This document shows positions 50,201-60,496 of a DNA stretch of 64,000 nt, piece after piece (within the stretch, counting starts at the first letter, position 1; each line of letters begins with the position of its first letter). The translations under genes were made by a program, and so were the position numbers. The stretch is from Acanthaster planci. Taxonomy: Eukaryota > Echinodermata > Asteroidea > Valvatida > Acanthasteridae. Under the pieces are notes generated by a model. The model saw only the letters and a program-made list of their open reading frames with translations, ran no database searches and was not told where the DNA came from. The stretch lies in assembly GCF_001949145.1 (NCBI RefSeq), contig NW_019091438.1:372683-436682 (forward strand). Direction: 5' to 3'.

Positions 50201-53200
50201 AAGTGTCACATCTTAACTGATTTTGTCTTGGTTCATATCGTTACTTCACCCAAAGCACCCTGGCAAGGTCAGCTTTAACCACTTTGAGGGCCTGATGAAG
50301 TACTACCGACCTCGATTCAGCAAACGTAACGTCATGCTGGCCTTCAAGACGCTCGACGCTAGCGACACTCAGCTGCTCACCTTGTCAGAGTTTCAGGAAA
50401 TCTACGAGGTATTCTGCCATTTGAGGATTATTCCTCTAGAAAGTATACTTACCTGAATATCCTTTCTGTGTCACTTTCATGGCGCAGGAAGTATGGTGTT
50501 ATTTTATTTTTAAAAAGTTCTTTCTGTGGAGAGGATCACATAATGAAATACGACACAGTTTCCCTTCACAATAACAATAATTCCTGGAAATAGTGTGGTT
50601 AACAGCAGCAAAACAAAGAAGAAAACGACTGTTTTATTTGCTTTAAAAGTTAATCTATACCGGATTTTAAAGAATGTTTTTAAAATCATGAAACATTTCT
50701 AAATGGTATATCGCCACGACATGAGCGATGTATTTTTCTTGTTTGGTGATAGGTTGTGCAGTTGAGATGGCATCTGAGGCGGGACGAGGGCCGCTTGTGG
50801 TATGAGGATCTAGCATATCCGCTACACAAGCCCTTCGAGATACTCAATCGCTTTGTCAACTGGAGCATCTTCAACTATGCCATTTGTGAGTAGCCGTCGC
50901 TGGCAGCGGCTTATCTGTATTTTGGTTTGCTTTGTTTTGGGCAATCTATCGCTTCCATTCTACAGTACCGAGGTTTCTTCAAATTTGTAACCCATTTCTG
51001 CATTATTTTCAAGTTTAAGTAAAGGATAGGCTGTATTTGAACTACTTTTTTTTAACGTGCTCAGTAACATGTAGATGAAGATTCTGTAGGTTTTTCTTAA
51101 TGTGTAGATGCATTGTTGTCATCAAATACGCTCCATGATGAGTGGAGCAGATGAACCTGATAACCTGCTCTGTGCAGAGGCAAGAGATGGAGGGTTTTAA
51201 CCCAATGCCCCTGTAGTTGGAGCATTCGGATGCATGCGCGCGTGCTCGTGCCGCTCTCCTGAGGGTGTGCTGGGCACGTACATTCAATTTCTGTTGCTCT
51301 GTGCGGTCTCCTCGCATGCACGTCCCAGTTGACAAACTCCCCACCGGCTGTCTCTTCTCTGCTGTTGGGTGGGAGGGAGGTTAAATCTCATCAGAGCAGA
51401 TTAGGCACACCCAAAGGTCTCGGCTGCAGGTGGCAGAAGCGCACTTCCCTTAGGAATTGAAAGCACCACTCTACATATAATTAATATGGTGTCCACCTTC
51501 TTTGTCTTTCAGATCTGGTGTTGTTTGTCAATGGCATTGTGTTTATCTACAAGACTATAGTCCTGTCAAGTGAGTCTAACGTATATGCATATGCACTTCC
51601 ATCTCTTGTGTGAGATACCTGCCCTTTCTTTTGGAGAAAAAGAACATGATTCTGTTTATTGTAGTCTTTAATACATCACAGTTGGAGTCTTTCAATTCAG
51701 ATCTGTTCTGTGCTGAGTCAAACTTGGAATAAATATGTACTTAGGGTGTGATTTTGAGAAACTTACGGACCTGTAATGTTGAAAATTTGTAAAAATACAG
51801 TTCAGCAAGAAATTTCAGCAAAAGTGGCAAATTGAGGATTAGTGAAAATATTATAATGAAATTAGGGGATTAAGGTTGTTACGGTCTTAAAAGTAGCCCC
51901 AAACGTTTAGGACTTGAAAGATTTGGTGGCCGAAGTTCCCTTAGAATGTGCCTGATGAGAACAAAAGTACAAACTGTGAGTTTTGGGGGTTAGTTTCAAT
52001 ACAAAGATGAGGGTAGCTTTTAGTAATCATTCTTAGGTTCTTCAAGTTTACTACAACAGTTTTCAATTTGGCGTTTTAAATCTTTGTCGAGAGGGTATTA
52101 AGTCTAAGGTTGATATTCAAATCACAAGCTCCTAGCCAAATTACTGAAAGACTTCAAATTGACTTGAGGCCAGGAGTAGCGGGCCGAAGGTGCACATTAG
52201 TAGATTGGCATGGGAGCAACACGTGTCACAGAAATGTACAAAGAAATCACAACTCCATCAGCCAGAGCAATGGAACAACGTTTGTTTTTTTTGCTTCCCT
52301 TGGCTTTGCGTTGTAGGCATGAATGACGTGTCCAAGATTAACACTGTGAACATCGCTGTAGACTGGTATGACTGGGCCTTCATTGGGAGTAAGTATACTA
52401 TCGTTTATAAAGACCAGTATAAATCAAAGGAGAACTGCTGTCATATTTCAAGATATCAGTGACCAACACCCACTTTAAGATTTCAGTGAGTTACATATTT
52501 CCATATCATTTCAGATCTGGAATGTAATAATAAGGTCGTTAACCGTGATTTTCGTAATGTAAGCTGCCCAGTGTATAAGCCGCAGCACGCAAAAATCAGC
52601 ACCACAGCACTGACGATCCAACCACAAAGGTGCTGCGTGTTTAAGTGCCGGTACAGTACATCAATGGTTCCACTGTACAGTCAATCCTAATAAATGTAAG
52701 AAAAGTATGAACAAATGTCACGGTAAAAGTGAATTGAAGTCCTCAAATTGAATACTTTTTGCGGACTGGATTGTTGTCCTGCGTGGGCCGTGCATCATCT
52801 CTTGTCCGCAAAAGTTATGTGGTCGGGGACATGACAGAAAATCTGGGTTACTCGAAGTCACCACTGCAATTGCAACATAACGCGCTCCTCATCTCTCCTA
52901 AAGGAGCATAAAAGTTGCGTCCCTAAAGCAATGTAAGGGCACTTACACGAAGGTACACCATCGAAGTGGTTGATTTTTATTTAACAATAGAAATATTTGG
53001 GGAGTCGCTCATTTGCAATACTCTTCCTGAACCCCCCCCCCAAAAAAAATGAGCAAATCAAAAGAAATTTCACAGAGCATGTAATGTACTGCAATAAAGA
53101 AATCTTAGTAAATTTTTTATTTGAATTTTGTTATTAGAATGAACAAAAAGCAGGAAAATAATCACTAAAAGTGTTGCCACAGCAGAGCAAGTAAACTTTA

Positions 53201-56200
53201 AGATTACGTACACATTTCAGGTACGTGTTTTACAACTCCAAGACTCAAGGAATTCCGTTAAAAACTCAAAATCTGGACAACTTGAATTTTTATTTATTCT
53301 CCGAGGTTCTTGTTATCAGATGTAAAAAGCCACCAAGGAAAACATGACTCCGCCACCTGCACGTGGTAGGCATAGTCAGGGCGCGGCTTTTGTGACTGAT
53401 TTTATCCTTCAAAGTTTGCCGTATAAGCCGCCCGGCGTATAAGCCACAGAGACATTTCTCAGCGTTAAAATCAATGTATAAGCCACGGCTTGTATTCCAA
53501 AAATTGTGGTAATAATAATTGTTTTCCTATCCCACGTGACCAGTATATTGCGGAGAAATCCTGCTGAAGGTAGTTGGACTAGGATTCCGTGGATACTTCA
53601 GCTCTGGGTGGAATGTGTGAGTCGCTCATTTGCAATACTCTTCCTGAACCCCCCCCCCCAAAAAAAATGAGCAAATCAAAAGAAATTTCACAGAGCATGT
53701 AATGTACTGCATCTTGATCCCTTTTGTGCCGCCTTTTAACAACTTCTTTATTAAACATGAAATAGAAATGTAAACTAGATAGGTTTGCGGTAGCACCATG
53801 GACATGTCTCTTCTTTGAGTATGTGGGGTTCAGAAAACAACTGGTGGTACCCCAAATGCTTAAAAAGAGATGCATTCCTGGCGCTACCACAAACCTATCC
53901 AGTTTACTGGCTACCTCTGCCATGAAAAGCTTCTAATCTCATGGAAATAGAAACGCTTGAATTGGGTGCATCGACCCATTTACCAGCATTGATCACATTC
54001 CGACAGTTACACTGTTATTTCAATCTTCTATTTTTGTTTCGTTTTCCAGATTTGATTTTGCAGTGACTGCAATTGCGCTGCTTGGAATGACAGTCGAATC
54101 TGTCAGCTCGGCATTCTACTTTGTCATCTTGAGACCGATACGACTCCTGAGGTAAATGTCAGTTTTAAAGGGATCATCCAAGATCATCAGATATTGATCA
54201 TTTTTATATTTCAACTCAGACAGCCCATGGCGCTTTAATACCAACCAGTTGGTCCATGGCATCAACAGAAATAATCCTGACCGAAACCGTTGCATTGAGT
54301 GCACATACATAAAGACGGATGCTGTTTTAAATGAGAACAAAATGCACTATGGAGGCTTGTTTTAAAGCATATTCAAAGGAAAAGCAACAGAAATCTTACG
54401 ATTCAGAAAGTGAATTACTCATTAAACAATTTAAAAGGAATAGAAATTTTGAACAGGGTAAGAAGTATTGTTCATGTCTAAAATCGTAGTACCACCCATA
54501 GAAAATGCATTAACCTGAAGGAAAACGAAACTTAAACCAATCAATCATGGCAACTTATGTTTATTTACAATGTGTAACCTTAGTACCTTGGTTGAACATT
54601 TTTTGACTACATTTCCATGATTTGACGTGTTAACAGTCTAATATTCAGTGTGCCCTCCTTTATTTCTGATTGCTTAGACTGGCTTTTTTTTACCCAAGCT
54701 GCCTTACAGACAAAATGTCATACAAGACCTGCCTTTGCAAAAAAAAATCATTCAAATGGGTATATAGCACTGCACTGATGTTATGCACCACTGTAAAATC
54801 ATGTGAAGTAATCATTCAGTGAGACAGTGTAATGCAGGCCCAGTGACAGAAATACCAATAACATGCCAGGTGGTCTTAAACTTTTTCAAATGACTGTAAT
54901 CTGCCAAGAGAGAGGAGGCATACACGTAAGTGTCAAGTGTTCCAACATGAAACTTTTTTACTTTCCTTCCGTCAGATTGTTTAAGATCAAGAAGAGATAC
55001 CGGGACGTGTTTGGGACTTTTTATGTGTTGCTGGGTCGAATGTTGAGGTGAGAGCAATGATTTTCACAATTGGATGGATATTTCTGAGCATACGCGTGCC
55101 GTCAGTTTTGTTTTTTCATTTTTTCTTCATAAATAATTAGTGGCATTGATATAATAATGTGTTCAAACTGAAGGAAATATCTCCAGAAGCCAGTGCACTT
55201 ACTGAGCATGCAGTGTTATTTTTGGGGTAAATTGTCATTGTGTAGAAAATGTTTGCGAAGAACCGGTCAGGAAAATGCTTATTTTTAACACCTTGGCATT
55301 TGAGCAGAGTGGGAAATTTCTGTTCCTGGCAAATTTCGCTGCTAAGTGTCCTCTTGGAATTGGCCCCTTGCAGCAGGTACTCAGTTATGGTTTCTTTATT
55401 GTAGCCACGACAGCACATAAATGACGCAGTCACACACTGGACCCTTGAAACTGATGGAAAATTGGACTCGTCATTGTTTGGTTTTTCTTCGAAAGTTTCA
55501 TCTGTCGAGTTATGTGTTTCTCACAGGACTGGAGATTAGTGATTGGTTTATTTGGTTACCTTTTAGTGTTGGTATAGTCATCATTGTCATGTACTATTTC
55601 TACGCCATTATCGGGATGGAGCTCTTTTCAGATGTGGCCCTCAAGAACTGTTGCAAGTAAGTCTAACTCTAACCTAGTGATGCCTTCAAGAATTCAGAGA
55701 GGCACGTGAATTCCATGCATTGATCATGCTGTAAACTTGACTTGCCTTGAATGAGTAAGAAATGGAACAGTTAACATGTGATCATTTGTCCTAAATTGCC
55801 GCTTCCTCTCTAACATTTGGGCTGTATTGATCTGAACCTCCAGCATCTTTATCTGTAGGTTTACAATGCAGAACCAGAAGGTGGCATAAATGCTAAGGTG
55901 AAGAGAGGGTTTTCTGTGAAGTGGCCGATAAGGGATTGGATCTGGCTTTCATTATGTTGTCTTCCATGATTGTCCACGATTCCATTGTACAGTTGTTCTG
56001 TTAAGGAGTACTTGAACTGGTCCTCACTAGCCCAGGGAACTTTGAAGCACTTCAAGAGGGTTGCCGTGGAACGTTGAAGAGGGTGTGTTGTTGATGAATT
56101 GTTTCCGAAGTTCACAGTTGGAACTTGGAATCAAACAAAGAAAATGTTTGCATTAGACTAGAAGATACGCTTTTCTGCCTGAAAATGGATCTACTTGGAG

Positions 56201-59200
56201 CTGAACAGCCTCAAGTGAAGGGACTGAATTAATGAACTTCAGCTTGAAGGAAAAGATCGATACAAAAGCCAAGTTTTGAAAACACTTTGGCTCTGAGGTT
56301 TTCATGAAATCACATTCCTCTAGTTTTTCATTTGCACGTTCCTGTCTAACATTTTCATGGTTTTGAACAGTAAACCAATTGTCACAGTCAACCTTTGTCC
56401 TTGAAATGAATTGAACTTAAAGTTGAGCTGCCTTTTTTTTCCCCGCAGAAATACTTCGTACGAGTCATTCTTCAGCGAGGAGGGCAAATTTTTCTTTTAC
56501 CTGAACAATTTTGGCAACATACTATATAGCTACGGTGAGTACATGGACGTTGTGTTCTCAGAAGCATGTAAAAATCCTCAACCCAATTCTGTTACACAGA
56601 TCCTTCACAGACCATCACATGACCAGTCACATGACTAGTCACAAGTAAACAAGGTTAACAGTGACAAGGGAATGCTGTTGTTGCATTAAGTTTGAATAGC
56701 TTGTGATTTGAAATCAGATTGGCAATCTTTGTGTTGACAGAGTTACATCACAGCGTTAGCATTGTTGGTGCACTTGCGGAAATCTGTTTGTTACTTCCTC
56801 TGTCAAAGAGCTTTCAGGAAAGACAGGCTACGCTCTTGGTAGTTCTTATTCCATGTGGCTGTCTTTGTTTTGCAGTAACTCTGTTTGAGCTGACAGTTGT
56901 CAACAACTGGCACGTGATCATGGTAAGTGCCAACAATTCATGGATCCACCCGTTTCACCTAAAATACACAGATTGATGCTAAACAGAGAGAGGCTAGTGT
57001 AAAGACACCGACCAGCTGCCTCGGATGAATGAGAACGATTGTATCCCTTTAGGGAACACACCCTTTGAGCACAGCACATGTAGGTTCTCTACTACCAGCC
57101 TTTGCTCTGTCTCGTGCTATTTTTTCCACTGATTTGACTGACGGCTCCAGTCAGCTTTGATCATGCCTTATAACGTCAGGTATTCCTTTAATACTAAAAG
57201 CAGCAAGAACATTTCAGTGGTGCAGCTATGCTCCCAATTTTGGTTTCATCCCGCAGACAATTTGTTACTCCCTCATCAGCGCACGGTCACGACTGATTAT
57301 CAAAATCCTTGTTTTGAGTTGACATCAACTGCACATGTTACAACTTTGCCATTTCTTTTCCTTCTTGTAGTTCGGTATAGCCCACACCACCACAGAATGG
57401 AGCAGGATCTACTTCATCTTGTTCTATCTGTCAAGCCTGGTAAATGAATCTTGCGCATGTTTCTCTTCCCCCCCCCCCGCAGCCCTCACTCGTGAACCGC
57501 AAGCTTTGAAATGTCCCTTTCATGGGGTACACGCCATGTGCGCGCCAAGTTTTATGCATACCTGATGGGCGGATGCCGAGCATGTGGGACTCGTATCTGT
57601 TGAATGCACAGTCTTCTCAGGTGCCCAGGTGAAATGGTCCGTACCTGTTCCTACTTCTTGACAGAAAGGGGGCGCTTGGGTGCAGAGCAGAAAACTGCCC
57701 CTTTTTACAGCAACAACCCATAGTGTGTCATGGTTGATTTTCATTTATAGAGAAACAGTGTGGAGCTTGAAGTCTGTGCTTAGACATCCATGAATAGTAG
57801 TGTTTTTAATGATCTTGTACTGACTATTTGGTCACAACTAACTTAAGATCACTGGCAGCACAATTGCAATGGCAGGTTTGGAGAAACCCAATGATCCATC
57901 CATCAGATCAACTGTTTCTTCTTGGGAGAGATACTGAAGAGTGATAACCATAAATTGTTTGCTGTTCTTGATTTATGCAAATGAATATTCCAACCTCGGT
58001 GGTGTTCGTGACCGTAGTTGTCATTTATGATTTGTAATATATTCTTGCCTTTTATTGATGACGGCGTTTCCAGGTTGTGGTGACTATCATCGTTACGTTC
58101 ATCCTCGAGGCCTTTGTGTTCAGGATGCAGTATGGACAACGCAACTCACAGGCAGACGAGGAATGTAAGTTACGCTGGTTATGTGTCACACAAATGTGGG
58201 GGAAACTTGCCGATCGTCAACATCCCCCGATGTCAGCGGTGTGAGCTTGGACCGTGTTTTTATTTCCAATGAAAACAAAATGGTGTCGGAGGTTTGCGGA
58301 GGTACCTGCTGTTAACAGCCTCAAAGTTGACCAGATGCGCTCTAATGGCCCCTTCACCAGAAGGGTGTTGTGGCTCCTCAAAGCTGCATGTGCACCTCAA
58401 GTGTTCAGGCTGACGTGAAACTGTAAACCTGATGCATGATCATCCCACCTGCAGATTCATAACTGTCACTGAGGTGCCAGCGATCAGTCACCGAAGTTCA
58501 GATGACTGAACCTTGATGTGGATGCTGATCTAACTTGTCTTGATTGGCCCAGTCAACGTGTGATCAATGTCTTGTCTAGCCACCTGTCATGAGGACAGGC
58601 AAACACAAATTTTCCCAGCAGTTTTTGCTTGTTCAAAATTTAATGATAGGCCCCCCTTAAATGTTTAACACTGGTGAGCAGGTCTTCACACTTCCTTTAA
58701 AAACACTTGGTTGCAGTGGCAATATGCAATGCAGTGGCTTAGATAGCCACTTGAAAATTTAAATGAACTGAAGGCTCATTTAAATACCTTTTAATTCATT
58801 GTGTGCTAACGCCTGACCTCAGGGAGGAGTACGGCTAGGTTGGCAGGTCTGACTAAGGGGTATCAGTTTCAGAACTTTTCCTTAGAGAGGTCTGGCAGTT
58901 TTTAACCTTAGCTGGGGAGGGACAGATATATTCAATCCCAGATGAAACCCTGTGCATGATTGTCACCCCTAACAACTGAAGTGTGCCTGTGGTGCGCTTC
59001 ATGCACGAATGTCATGAGATGACTACGAATTGACCCAATAGGCTTCAGCTGCCCCCCCCCGAACCCCTAGATGACTATTAATGCCTAGCTGTCACCATTG
59101 CACAACCTACCGTAAGCCTACCTCAAGAATGAATGCATACATGAGGCGAGTGTAGTACCTCCGCATTAATGGCTCCTCCTCGGATCGGTCTATAAATCTA

Positions 59201-60496
59201 GGGTAGTACTTCAACCGAGAACTCATTTTGTCCTTCGGTATCCTCTTACGTTCTTGACTGAATTCCAAAGCATATTTTTCTATGTCTCGTTCCTTTCTCA
59301 GTTGTCAGCTCCATCACCAGCGAAATGACATTATCCCTCCAGGAACTGGACAGGTTTTACCCACCAGAGTCCAGGAACAGCGTGCCCTTGGCCGTACTAC
59401 ACACCATGTTGAGAAATGCGGTGAGACAGTCGATCATGCTGGTCGCTGAAAAGGCTCCAAATTTCTGGGGGAAATGTCGGCTATTGTTTAGAGGTTTCAG
59501 GTTTGGGTTTGGTTTTAGTTTTTGTGTGGCTTGTGTCAGATCCAGACTATTCCATTTTTATTTGAAAATACCATAAAATCATTGAATTTGATTCCGAAGC
59601 TAATCATATTAACTTGTGTGATTTCAAACCTTTTTGTGTTCTAGCCTGGCAGAATACTAACGTACAAGGGCTCCAGGAAACGAACGAAAGCAGACCTCAG
59701 CAAGACAATGTACGCCGACGAAATCAAGGTAATAAGGTTCACTGCTCTGTTGGGGAAGTAGATATCTCACTGCCAAATCTGGGTACCACACATGGTCAGC
59801 CTCCGTGATCTAGTCATTATGACCCTCTCTGTGTGTGTGTGCAAAACCAGTGGGAACCACTCAGCCACAAAGGAGTGTTTATTTGTCACTTGACATTGTG
59901 TGCAGAAATTGCAAGAGGTTGTCAGCACACTATCTGTGAAGCTGGCCCAGAAAATTTACATATCCTCCAACTTTCAGTGGTTCAGAGTCTCAGATGTAGA
60001 ATGATGTCATTCAGTCTTGAGTGTTTTTAATGGATAGGATTTTCAAGTGATAACGGGCTACGTTTCCCTGTTCTCATAGGAGTGGGTGCGGCAACAAGAC
60101 CAAACACAACGCCAAGACCTCCACCAGTTCCTGGTGCGTCAACTCAGCAGGGGCGGCTCCCACATGCTCCTCTCCCCGACGCCAGCTGACACCCCGTCCT
60201 CGGACGACGAGCCAAATCATGGCAACCAGGACACCACGGCGTTCCAGCAGCTGCAGACGTTCGCCAACGAGGGCACCGCCAATCATTTCGACGAGGAGCT
60301 GACGTGCTGGCCGAGCAGAACTGACCAGCCCTACTGGGAGGTCCCGCAACAGGACAGCCCCTTCCTGAGGAGGGAACCAGACCAGCCATCCATGGTTTGG
60401 TCGAGAGACATTGACAACCTACAGGAGAAATCATCTTGCCAGTTCAGAAATGTCGGGATGGAGTACGATGATGACGATGAACTCATAAAGGCCTGA
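41196..60496 (+). CDS. TPCN1: two pore channel 1 (endolysosomal cation channel)
   Basis: Twenty-four coding exons join in frame to 909 residues (human TPC1 is about 816). TPC1 is a homodimer of two six-helix repeats per chain in endolysosomal membranes, conducting Na+ and Ca2+ and gated by PI(3,5)P2, NAADP-linked partners and voltage. NYQEAAIYL (about 70-78) and EGENN (83-87) match vertebrate TPC1. R222, R223 and R226 after IS4 (GGVRRVLRQ) correspond to lipid-binding arginines known in mouse TPC1. Filter I is TTAN (280-283) and filter II is VNN (643-645). The linker has an EF-hand-like loop (D389-E400). IIS4 has R546, R549 and R552 at three-residue spacing. The second pore loop has one N-glycosylation sequon (N607-T-S). 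The tail keeps the [10 protein letters not shown]...MYADEIKEW block and then a long, acidic, divergent end. It sits head to head with IQCD. TPC3 is less likely given the tail and neighbour. Confidence 0.95.
41386..41829. mobile_element. TPCN1: palindromic MITE-like element interrupted by an assembly gap
   Basis: The 35 bases left of the gap (41388-41422, starting GCCCCACTAGTGTGG) are the reverse complement of the 30 bases at 41798-41827, apart from a 5-base insertion (CACGG) in the left arm. A TA lies directly outside each arm (41386-41387 and 41828-41829), as expected for a TA target duplication. The element is inside TPCN1 intron 1 and does not touch coding sequence. Its interior is unknown because it is N. 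Confidence 0.65.
41425..41776. other. assembly gap (352 N)
   Basis: A run of 352 undetermined bases lies in TPCN1 intron 1. Frames crossing it are meaningless. The true size may differ from 352. Confidence 1.
41945..43510. repeat. dispersed repeat fragments in TPCN1 intron 1
   Basis: Fragments around 41945-42037 and 43391-43510 share AAGGAGAGCAA and GCTCC-TTAA blocks in both orientations, suggesting pieces of one repeat family. Between them, 43015-43100 is an AT-rich tract of imperfect GTATATTA units. It includes an 18-bp perfect palindrome, TAGTATATTAATATACTA, at 43062-43079. No extra exon is seen in the intron. Confidence 0.4.
44407..45130. repeat. dispersed repeat fragments in TPCN1 intron 2
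   Basis: Around 44407-44494, TTTTTACTAGCCCA occurs twice at 20-bp spacing (44461-44474, 44481-44494), next to GTAGCCCTCTGGGCTAG, an internal palindrome. Around 45021-45130 a related layout uses ACTCGCCC blocks and GCGGGCGACCGCT, ending in GGGGAAACCCTGCTCTTTAA. Both resemble dispersed repeats common in marine invertebrate genomes. A 9-bp-stem hairpin (AACCGCTAT/ATAGCGGTT) lies at 44569-44597. Confidence 0.4.
45448..45612 (+). repeat. possible tRNA-derived SINE in TPCN1 intron 3
   Basis: GGCCCGGATTCAATTCCCC near 45502-45520 approximates a polymerase III B box. It is followed by CGCATGTGGATTAGGCTACC and a CTGGGATTTTCCTCC tail, a layout I associate with invertebrate SINEs. There is no clear A box. 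It lies between TPCN1 exons 3 and 4 and ends about 120 bp before exon 4. Confidence 0.4.
45876..46121. mobile_element. MITE-like element with about 48-bp terminal inverted repeats
   Basis: The left end (from 45876, TATATGTGACC...CTCTGTGAAAATGAGTCA) and the reverse complement of the right end (to 46121) match over about 48 bp with only a few differences. Both ends share GTGACC, CTCTGTGAAAATGAGTCA, AAGTC and AGAGCCAC. TATA sequence at both borders is compatible with a TA or TATA target duplication. The element is 246 bp, has no coding capacity and sits in TPCN1 intron 4, 28 bp after the exon 4 donor. Confidence 0.8.
52543..53512. mobile_element. old non-autonomous element with TATAAGCC units
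   Basis: GTATAAGCCGC occurs near 52573, and GTATAAGCCGC, GTATAAGCCAC and GTATAAGCCAC occur between 53420 and 53485. The outer ends (about 52547-52575 and the reverse complement of 53483-53512) are loosely similar. This suggests degenerate inverted termini of a roughly 970-bp insertion in TPCN1 intron 13. Related TATAAGCCGC repeats are familiar from several animal genomes. Boundaries are approximate. Confidence 0.4.
53002..53711. repeat. TPCN1: 92-bp near-identical direct repeat flanking TPCN1 exon 14
   Basis: Copy 1 (53002-53093) lies in intron 13. Copy 2 (53619-53711) begins at the third base of intron 14. They are identical except that the C-run has 10 bases in copy 1 and 11 in copy 2. The repeat supplies positions +3 to +6 of the exon 14 donor (GT|GAGT). 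Exon 14 (53544-53616) lies between the copies. Confidence 0.85.
53770..53907. mobile_element. 138-bp MITE-like element
   Basis: The ends are inverted repeats of about 40 bp. The left end starts GTAAACTAGATAGGTTTGCG. The reverse complement of the right end starts GTAAACTGGATAGGTTTGTG, and both continue GTAGC-CCA and later CTCTT. The element has no coding capacity and lies in TPCN1 intron 14. No clear target-site duplication is visible. Confidence 0.75.

Larger units (their letters stand above)
41196..60496 (+). other. TPCN1: exon map of TPCN1
   Basis: Coding exons inferred from protein similarity, GT-AG borders and phase: 41196-41337, 43850-43953, 45245-45421, 45734-45847, 47187-47317, 48063-48151, 48283-48373, 49018-49117, 49591-49707, 50256-50408, 50753-50885, 51513-51569, 52317-52388, 53544-53616, 54050-54151, 54976-55047, 55567-55656, 56449-56534, 56876-56922, 57371-57439, 58074-58164, 59302-59420, 59645-59728, 60080-60496 (stop included). 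The total is 2730 bases. The weakest border is the exon 10 acceptor (AAG at 50253-50255); an alternative AG at 50266-50267 would drop four residues in phase. The other borders are near consensus. Confidence 0.85.

Noticed and set aside
56590-56635. TCACATGAC repeats as a CLEAR/TFEB site
   Set aside because: The lysosomal CLEAR consensus is GTCACGTGAC. These are CACATG repeats deep in an intron and look like a small tandem repeat.
57459-57540. Strong acceptor-like pyrimidine tract plus CAG in TPCN1 intron 20
   Set aside because: The sequence after it does not match any TPC segment, and the protein joins perfectly from exon 20 to exon 21 without it.
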